A stretch of DNA of 58,864 bases from an uncultured SAR116 cluster alpha proteobacterium (lineage in GTDB: Bacteria; Pseudomonadota; Alphaproteobacteria; Puniceispirillales; Marisalimonadaceae): contig CACJQK010000008.1 of assembly GCA_902595515.1 (NCBI GenBank), positions 1-58,864 of the forward strand, written 5' to 3'. This document shows, one piece after another, positions 42,590-48,392 of the stretch (positions are counted from its first letter, which is position 1; each line of letters opens with the position of its first letter). The translations under genes were made by a program, and so were the position numbers. The notes under the pieces were generated by a model. The model saw only the letters and a list, made by a program, of their open reading frames with translations. It searched no databases and was not told the DNA's origin.

Positions 42590-43294
42590 TTAAATTGGTA
42601 TTCCAAAATTCCTATTAGGTTTAGAAGCAAACTTTTTTATTTGTAAATCTAATTTAGCAAAATTTTCTATCAAAGCTGTAGCAGTTGTTACACCTTCAAT
42701 AACTTGAATGTTGAACTTTTTACTCAAGTTTTTTGATAAATTATAAATGCTTGGGCTAGTTATAATTATGGCCTCTGGATTATCTTCTGTAATTGTTCTT
42801 TGAATTTCGTCATCTAATTTAATTAGGTTAGTTTTTGACATTGTTTCCATATCTAAAACAGGAACTTCAATTGATCTTATAGAGACGCATTTATGATCCA
42901 TGTCATATTTTATTAAGTTATTCTTTAATGCTTCATGTGAATTAGATGAATTTGTAATTATTGAAAATCTATTTGCAATCATATTTGCAGTATAAAAAGA
43001 AGCCTCACCCAGACCAATAATTGGTTTAGAGGTTATTTTCCTAATTGTATCAACGCTAATGTCTTCAAAAGAAACAATAATAAAAGCGTCTGACGAATTA
43101 TTTTTTTCAACTACTTTAAGCAATTTTGAAATATTTATTGATTCACTGTGTAGATCAAAATAGTCTTCTTTAGATTTTTTTTTGTTAATGAATAATCTAG
43201 AACCTTTACCAATCACTTTTAAAGCACAATTCTTAATTTTTTCATTTGAAATAGCAGGTGCGTAAGGGTTTATTATACAAATTTCAATGCTCAA
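42590..43294 (-). CDS. Asp/Glu (hydantoin) racemase homologue without catalytic cysteines
   Basis: Third racemase-family protein of the window, 234 aa, clearly related to the one at 17885: compare SIEVPVLDMETMSKTNL with AIEVPVLDLENISRENL, and PIIGLGEASFYTANM with PVIGIGEAAYHIATM. Both catalytic cysteines are replaced by serine (Ser75 in IIVSFEDIS, Ser180 in IIITSPSI). The NPNTT stretch at the start is changed to NPYAPA. The frame is otherwise intact and starts at a TTG with AGAGAAG upstream. It is convergent with hyuB. It could be a decaying gene, a serine-based variant or a regulator or scaffold protein. It lies 11 bp downstream of the DUF268 gene. Confidence 0.8.
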   Translation of the reverse strand: MSIEICIINPYAPAISNEKIKNCALKVIGKGSRLFINKKKSKEDYFDLHSESINISKLLKVVEKNNSSDAFIIVSFEDISVDTIRKITSKPIIGLGEASFYTANMIANRFSIITNSSNSHEALKNNLIKYDMDHKCVSIRSIEVPVLDMETMSKTNLIKLDDEIQRTITEDNPEAIIITSPSIYNLSKNLSKKFNIQVIEGVTTATALIENFAKLDLQIKKFASKPNRNFGIPI

Positions 43295-43305
43295 TTCAAA
43301 CTTCT

Positions 43306-44088
43306 CTAAATTTTTTTAAATATATAAATACCTGCTCCCCAACTCTTTACTAAACCATTAGTTGAGTGAACATTTTTATCAAGATAAACATTAAATTCAT
43401 CATCAATAAAATCAAATCTTACTAATTTAAGTGAAGATTTTACTGGTTCCCAATTAAGTACTGAGTCACTTTTAAAAACTCTATGCGCATTAAAGTGTAC
43501 ATAATCATTATCTGCAATGGGTAACGTAAGGTAAAAAAAACCATTTGGTTTCAACATTTTGATCATATTTTTCATACCTTTTAGATGCCCCTGCGTATCG
43601 ATTTTATCTCCATATCTTCCCATTCCAAAATGCTGTACTGCATGAGTACATGATATTGAGTCAGTTATTTCTTTTTCATCTTCCGAGATATTTTCCATCA
43701 GATCCTTTTTTATGAATGAAATATTTTTATGTGGATTAGTATTTTTTAGATCTCTAATATCCATGATTTCAATTTTTCTAAAGGCTGCAATATGCGCAAC
43801 AAATCCATCAATTCTAGATCCAATATCAATATGTCTTAACGGGTTTGCTTCAAAAATATGATTAGCAGTAATTAAATCTAGATGAAAATAATGTCCATAC
43901 GCATTACCTGCATCTGAGATAAAATCTCTTTTAATTGGGTAATTAAAATTAATTACTCCACCCTGTTTTAACCACTCCTTTCTATCTTTGTAGAGTTTTT
44001 TTGAGAACTTATGTAAAAATATCATACGTAAGTCAAACTTAAGAGCGATAGAAATCTGCACTATCAATAATTTTATCTTTTTTAACAT
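43306..44088 (-). CDS. DUF268 domain protein (methyltransferase-like)
   Basis: A 260-aa protein with the DUF268 pattern in its second half: CTHAVQHFGMGRYGDKID (about 146-163), followed by HLKGMKNMIKMLKPNGFFYL and NDYVHFNAHRVF. The middle part RHIDIGSRIDGFVAHIAAF (about 85-103) resembles a class I SAM-binding glycine-rich loop. DUF268 proteins are usually found in surface-polysaccharide gene clusters and have no established reaction. Here it is next to glycan-gene remains at 44282-46038, which supports that assignment. It breaks the run of purine and hydantoin genes. Confidence 0.78.
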   Translation of the reverse strand: MLKKIKLLIVQISIALKFDLRMIFLHKFSKKLYKDRKEWLKQGGVINFNYPIKRDFISDAGNAYGHYFHLDLITANHIFEANPLRHIDIGSRIDGFVAHIAAFRKIEIMDIRDLKNTNPHKNISFIKKDLMENISEDEKEITDSISCTHAVQHFGMGRYGDKIDTQGHLKGMKNMIKMLKPNGFFYLTLPIADNDYVHFNAHRVFKSDSVLNWEPVKSSLKLVRFDFIDDEFNVYLDKNVHSTNGLVKSWGAGIYIFKKI

Positions 44089-44281
44089 TATTATAAATAT
44101 AGGGGTACTAAATCGTTGTTATTTTTTATAAAAAATTATATCGATGTAATTATTTTAATACAAAATTGTAACAGATTTATATATATTTTCAAATTCAATA
44201 TATAAATTTTATGTATTCCTTAATCGTAAAAATAGATTTAACTAATCATTCCGAATCATCATAACTTAATCATTATATATA
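44089..44281. other. AT-rich spacer with no gene seen
   Basis: This is the first part of a 960-bp stretch without an intact gene. It is very AT-rich, with stops in all frames and no convincing hairpin, RNA gene or coding remains. It probably holds the promoter of the minus-strand DUF268 gene. The rest of the stretch is covered by the pseudogene and the small frame listed next. Confidence 0.5.
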
Positions 44282-44897
44282 GTGAACAAATTAAACAAGT
44301 CTGATTGGTTTTTAAAAATTTTAGACATTCTTTTTTGTACAAAGAAGTTTTAGAGCACGTCACATAAATACTTGCAGAAAAGTATCTTGCTATACTTAAA
44401 GATGACTAACCAGAATTTCTTAAAAATTCTAATTTAAGTCTTGCTTTAGACAATGACATGGTTGGAAATCCTGAAATATTCAAACTAAAATACAAGCTGT
44501 TAACGAAAAAGAAAAAGAAAAAGAAAAAAAATTATTGATTTCTGGTCCATCTCTCAGAAACCTATTTATCTATTATCATATATATCAAACTTTGAAATTA
44601 AAAATTGATACAGGCTTTATAGCAGAGATTTGTAGAGGGTATGGTGGATAAGTTTAAATATTTGATTGATTCATGTATAAAAAATATATTATTTTTTATT
44701 TACTATGTGTTAAGAATTTATCAATAAAGTATTTAAATTTCTTACTATTTAAATATTTTATTTGCAAATATGGATATAAATGAGTTAGGAATTACTAAAA
44801 AATTTGTTATAGTAACTATATATTTTATGAGCTTCCAAGAGACTTACAGAATATTCATTTAAATAAAGTGGATTTAACTTCAATAGCGGATATATGA
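44282..44897 (+). pseudogene. Decayed putative sugar O-methyltransferase (NanM-like family)
   Basis: Pieces of one protein can be read in order across shifted frames. First VNKLNKSDW from 44282, then KNFRHSFLYKEVLEHVT from about 44314, a stop, ILAEKYLAILKDD, a stop, and LSLALDNDMVGNPEIF. After a frameshift near 44493 come LLISGPSLRNLFIYYHIYQ and TGFIAEICRGYGG, then a stop at about 44650. A weak stretch with KYLNFLL follows, and a last piece YELPRDLQNIHLNKVDLTS ends at 44897. The order of NDxxGNP, ISPxSLRxL, EIGGGYGG-like, and LP...DL pieces matches what I recall of the putative sugar O-methyltransferase family (TIGR04371 type). At least two stops and three frameshifts show it is dead. Family assignment is from memory and should be tested by translated search. 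Confidence 0.6.
44505..44528. repeat. Hexanucleotide repeat (GAAAAA)4
   Basis: Four tandem copies of GAAAAA, read as Glu-Lys dipeptides in one frame of the pseudogene. It sits about 10 bp after the main frameshift, so slippage in or near this tract may have taken part in breaking the gene. Confidence 0.8.
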
Positions 44898-45052
44898 GTA
44901 TAAATACTAGAGATGATATAGATTTTAAGACAAAAACTTCTAAATATAGAGCTTTTAAATTTCTGAAATTGATGAAAAATAGTAAAATTATTCAAGAAAA
45001 TCAAAATTCATCACAGAAGAATTATATTTTAATTAGGGGTCATGATATTTGA
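44894..45052 (+). other. Small open frame of 52 codons, doubtful
   Basis: ATG-started frame ending in a TGA that overlaps the TTG start of the next gene. The product is Lys/Asn-rich and matches nothing I know. It may be the remaining 3' part of the dead methyltransferase gene or chance open frame in AT-rich DNA. No clear Shine-Dalgarno sequence precedes it. Confidence 0.2.
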
Positions 45053-45936
45053 CACATAATGTTATTTCAATTACTGAAGTAGGCACATCGTGTAGGATTA
45101 AATCAATACTGAGTGTAATGCGTCAATCAAAAAATCATTTTGTATACTGGAAAAAAAATCGTTATTCAGGATCAAATTTTAATGATTTATTTGAAAATGA
45201 TATTGTGGTTAAAAAAATACCATATTTAAATATTTACTATAAAGGATTTAAAATTCTAACGAATACTAAATGTCGAAATTCAGTTTTTTTTTATTTAGAA
45301 GAAAAAGATCAAATTAAAAAAAATTTTTCTACACCCTTATTTGATACAAAAAAAAAATTCTGGTACCGTATAAATAATGGAGTTTCAATTGATTATGAGT
45401 ATGAAAAAATTCCTCAAACATTAAGACAAGAATATTTATTTTTATTAAAAAACCTCGTAGTAAGTAAAAAAGTAAACTCAATTGTTGAAGAATTTATTAA
45501 AAATAACTTCTCTAAGAATATGATTGGATTACAAATGAGAACTTGGGCTGATGAAAATAGGCGTGCTAAAATGTTCGATATACAGGAATATAAAAATATT
45601 ATTAATCAAGTGTCCAAAGATCAAAAAATATTTGTTACGTCAGACAAATATGAGGTAATTAGCGAATTAAAAAATATTTATAAAGATCAAATTATATCAT
45701 ATTCAAAACTTGATCAAAAATTAGCTTCTGATGAAAGTCATTCTAATAATAAAGAATATAGCATTAACGCACTTGTTGAAATTTTATTACTATCAAAATG
45801 TAAGATCATATATGGATCATATTTAAGTAATTTTAGTGAAATGGCATGGTGGTTTAGTGGGTGTAAAGCAAAGATACACATAGTCAATACTCCATTGATT
45901 AAAGAAGGAGAAATAATAAAAAATGTTATAGGATAA
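45049..45936 (+). CDS. Fucosyltransferase/NodZ-like glycosyltransferase
   Basis: A 295-aa protein that resembles bacterial GT23/GT11-like fucosyltransferases in its second half. IGLQMRTWADENRR (about 164-177) corresponds to the donor-binding HxRR-like stretch of these enzymes (here QMRTW), KIFVTSDKYEVISEL to the FIATDD-like strand, and YSINALVEILLLSKCKIIYGSYLSNFSEMA to the conserved C-terminal loop that contains Ser-x-Phe-Ser. The N-terminal CRIKSILSVMRQSK fits the first helix after a short strand. Starts at TTG with GGGG about 10 nt upstream. It would add a sugar to a surface glycan. The neighbouring genes for that glycan are broken, so it may be no longer functional. Confidence 0.55.
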   Translation: MTHNVISITEVGTSCRIKSILSVMRQSKNHFVYWKKNRYSGSNFNDLFENDIVVKKIPYLNIYYKGFKILTNTKCRNSVFFYLEEKDQIKKNFSTPLFDTKKKFWYRINNGVSIDYEYEKIPQTLRQEYLFLLKNLVVSKKVNSIVEEFIKNNFSKNMIGLQMRTWADENRRAKMFDIQEYKNIINQVSKDQKIFVTSDKYEVISELKNIYKDQIISYSKLDQKLASDESHSNNKEYSINALVEILLLSKCKIIYGSYLSNFSEMAWWFSGCKAKIHIVNTPLIKEGEIIKNVIG

Positions 45937-45939
45937 TTT

Positions 45940-46038
45940 ATGAAAGTTAGTGAAATTGTACCTGTAAAGTTAAAATCAGAAAAATGGAAGAATGATAACT
46001 TTTTATTAATATTTATACTATGTTGGGTTTATGTGTAA
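45940..46038 (+). pseudogene. Truncated 5' end of a further gene (32 codons)
   Basis: An ATG-started frame begins 3 bp after the glycosyltransferase stop and reads MKVSEIVPVKLKSEKW before turning into a hydrophobic tail that ends at 46038. The last 26 bp overlap the 3' end of the convergent molybdoenzyme gene. Spacing and sequence look like the beginning of the next gene in a glycan operon that was cut off by a rearrangement close to 46000. It is too short to assign to a family. Confidence 0.35.
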
Positions 46039-48352
46039 TATTTAACTCTGGTAAATCTTTACTATATTTTTTTATTTCTACTAAAGTTGAATGAGCTGAT
46101 GGTCCTTGAGCTAGAGAGGATGTGCCAATGTCTTCAGTTAACACATTTGGATTTCCGTGTATACAAAAATCTCCGTCATTTATTGGGTCATACCACGCGC
46201 CAACAGCAAGAAACACTACACCTTTCATGACCTCATTACTAATAATCACTCCAGCAAGGCATTTACCTCTTTTGTTAAATACCTCAACAATATCACCACT
46301 AATTAGCCCCCTTGATAAAGCATCTTTTGGATGTATTTTAATTGGTTCTCTACCTAATATTTTATAATTTTGACTTTCAGAACCATTATCAAGTTGACTG
46401 TGTAATCTATTATGTGGTTGACCTGAAATTAGTTGAAGTGGATATTGTTTTGTTAAATTTGACCCGAGCCATTCTTCTTGTTCCAACCAAGTAGGGTGCC
46501 CGGGACAATCTTGATAGTTAAAACTATCAACTGTTTCAGAGAAAATTTCTATTTTCCCTGACGGTGTGGAAATAGGATTTTTTAGAGGATCTTTTCTAAA
46601 ATCTTCTAATAAAATAGTTTGCTTTTTTGGAGATAAAACTTCTTGAAAACCATTTTTCCAAAACTTATCAAACTCAGGCAAAGCAAATCCTTCATCTTTT
46701 GCTTTACTTCTAGCTTCATCCCAAATGAACTTAAGCCATTTATCCTCATCTTTACCTTCAGTGAATTTGTCTTTAAAATTTAATTTTGAAGCAATTTCTG
46801 AAAAGATCTCATAGTCAGATTTAGATTCTCCTATAGGATTAATTACTTTATACATTGGTGAAATCGTCTGATCCCAATGTTTAATACTTATATCATTTCT
46901 CTCTAAAGAAGTTGTAGCTGGTAATATTATGTCAGAGTGTCTGGCAAGGCTATTCCACCAGATTTCATTTACAATTATAGTGTCAGGTTGTTTAAATGCT
47001 TTACTAAGTTTCATTAGGTTCATCTGATGATGAAACGGATTACCACCCGCCCAATATACCAACTTTATATCTGGATATTTTATTTCTTTCCCATTATAAG
47101 AAATAACTTTTCCTGGTTGTAATAGCATATCTGAAATCCTAGCCACAGGAATAAATTCAGAAACACGGTTTTTGAACTGCTCTAATGAAGGCCACTTAAA
47201 ATGTTGAACTGGGTTTCCAATACCGTTTTCCGCGCTGTATCCAAGCCCGAAACCTCCACCAGGAAGCCCTATTTGTCCTAACATACAAGCAAGAACAGTT
47301 ATCATCCAGTGTGGTTGTTCGCCATACTGCTGCCGTTGTAAGCCCCAAGCTCCAGTAATCATTGTTCTGCTTGAGGACATTTTTTTTGCTAAATTATAAA
47401 TTGTATTGCTTTGAATTCCAGTAATTTTAGATGCCCAGAAAGGCGTCTTAGCTTTACCATCGGATATACCTCTTAAATACTTAACAAAATTATCGTATCC
47501 AACACAATATTTGTTTAGAAAATCTCTGTCAGCTAGGCTTTCTATTTCTAAAATATAGGCAATACTAAGCATTAATGCTGTATCTGTGCCTGGTCTGATT
47601 TTTACCCATTCAGCTTTACTTATTATGTCAGCTTCCATTTCCATTGGGCTAATGTTTATAAATTCTATGCCTTTTTGTGCACATTTTTTGATATATTCTT
47701 TGGTTGTGTGTTTCCCAACTCCCCCAGAGGTTACTTGTGCATTCTTTAAAGGTAATCCTCCAAACATAACTATTAATTCAGTATTATCTTTGATATTATT
47801 CCAATCAGTGTGAGTATCAAGAAATTGTCGATATGTCATACCAATCACATGGGGCATAATCGTTTCGCTAGCTGCATAGGAATAGGTGTTTACTGACCTA
47901 GTATATCCGCCAAAGCAATTAAAAAATCTATGAAGTTGACTTTGGGCATGATGAAATCTTCCAGCAGAACCCCAACCATAAGATCCAGCAAAGAATGCTT
48001 TATTTTTAAACTTTTTTTTGATTCTACTTAGTTCAAAAGCAACAATATCAATAGCCTCTTCCCAGCTAACAGCTACAAAACTATCTGAACCTCTTTTATC
48101 CCTGCCTCGTTTTCCAGTCAAAGCCATTTTGCTATTGGCTAATTCTTTTCGAATTTCGCCAAGGTAACCTTTTCGAACATGAGGCACTCTAATTCGTAAT
48201 TCATCGTTAATGCTGTTTATAATACCATTTGCTATCGAAGAAGGATCTTTATCATTTTCATATGGGCGTATGCCAACTAGCTTTTCATTTTCTGTTTCAG
48301 CATAATAGCTGCCCCAATGAAAGGACGTTGGCTTTCTTATTTTACTTGGCAT
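46013..48352 (-). CDS. BisC/TorZ-like molybdopterin oxidoreductase
   Basis: Molybdopterin-guanine-dinucleotide enzyme of the DMSO/TMAO/biotin-sulfoxide reductase group, 779 aa. The Mo ligand serine is in NTYSYAASETIMPHVIG (Ser158). Other typical stretches are SYGWGSAGRFHHAQSQLHRF, the NxxHHQMNLMKL stretch (GGNPFHHQMNL, about 437-447), NEIWWNSLARHSDIILPATT and the C-terminal MoCo-binding HNRLHSQLDNGS (about 651-662). There is no N-terminal Fe-S motif and no signal peptide, so it is cytoplasmic, like BisC, and not periplasmic like TorA or DorA. It probably reduces an S- or N-oxide (biotin or methionine sulfoxide). Neighbour: a giant FAD/Fe-S dehydrogenase gene 40 bp upstream on the same strand. 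Confidence 0.85.
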   Translation of the reverse strand: MPSKIRKPTSFHWGSYYAETENEKLVGIRPYENDKDPSSIANGIINSINDELRIRVPHVRKGYLGEIRKELANSKMALTGKRGRDKRGSDSFVAVSWEEAIDIVAFELSRIKKKFKNKAFFAGSYGWGSAGRFHHAQSQLHRFFNCFGGYTRSVNTYSYAASETIMPHVIGMTYRQFLDTHTDWNNIKDNTELIVMFGGLPLKNAQVTSGGVGKHTTKEYIKKCAQKGIEFINISPMEMEADIISKAEWVKIRPGTDTALMLSIAYILEIESLADRDFLNKYCVGYDNFVKYLRGISDGKAKTPFWASKITGIQSNTIYNLAKKMSSSRTMITGAWGLQRQQYGEQPHWMITVLACMLGQIGLPGGGFGLGYSAENGIGNPVQHFKWPSLEQFKNRVSEFIPVARISDMLLQPGKVISYNGKEIKYPDIKLVYWAGGNPFHHQMNLMKLSKAFKQPDTIIVNEIWWNSLARHSDIILPATTSLERNDISIKHWDQTISPMYKVINPIGESKSDYEIFSEIASKLNFKDKFTEGKDEDKWLKFIWDEARSKAKDEGFALPEFDKFWKNGFQEVLSPKKQTILLEDFRKDPLKNPISTPSGKIEIFSETVDSFNYQDCPGHPTWLEQEEWLGSNLTKQYPLQLISGQPHNRLHSQLDNGSESQNYKILGREPIKIHPKDALSRGLISGDIVEVFNKRGKCLAGVIISNEVMKGVVFLAVGAWYDPINDGDFCIHGNPNVLTEDIGTSSLAQGPSAHSTLVEIKKYSKDLPELNITHKPNIV

Positions 48353-48392
48353 TGTTCCCTCTTAAAATAATAGACTAAATCTTAAATTGTTT

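Noticed and set aside
44505-44528. CRISPR-like or phase-variation repeat (GAAAAA)4
   Set aside because: There is no spacer pattern, and the tract lies in a gene with several other disabling changes, so an on/off switch is unlikely.
44894-45052. A 52-codon open frame as a real gene
   Set aside because: It has no ribosome site, no recognisable motif and biased Lys/Asn composition; it is listed only as doubtful.
44089-46012. Insertion sequence or prophage as cause of the glycan island
   Set aside because: No transposase, integrase, terminal inverted repeat or target duplication can be seen at either border.
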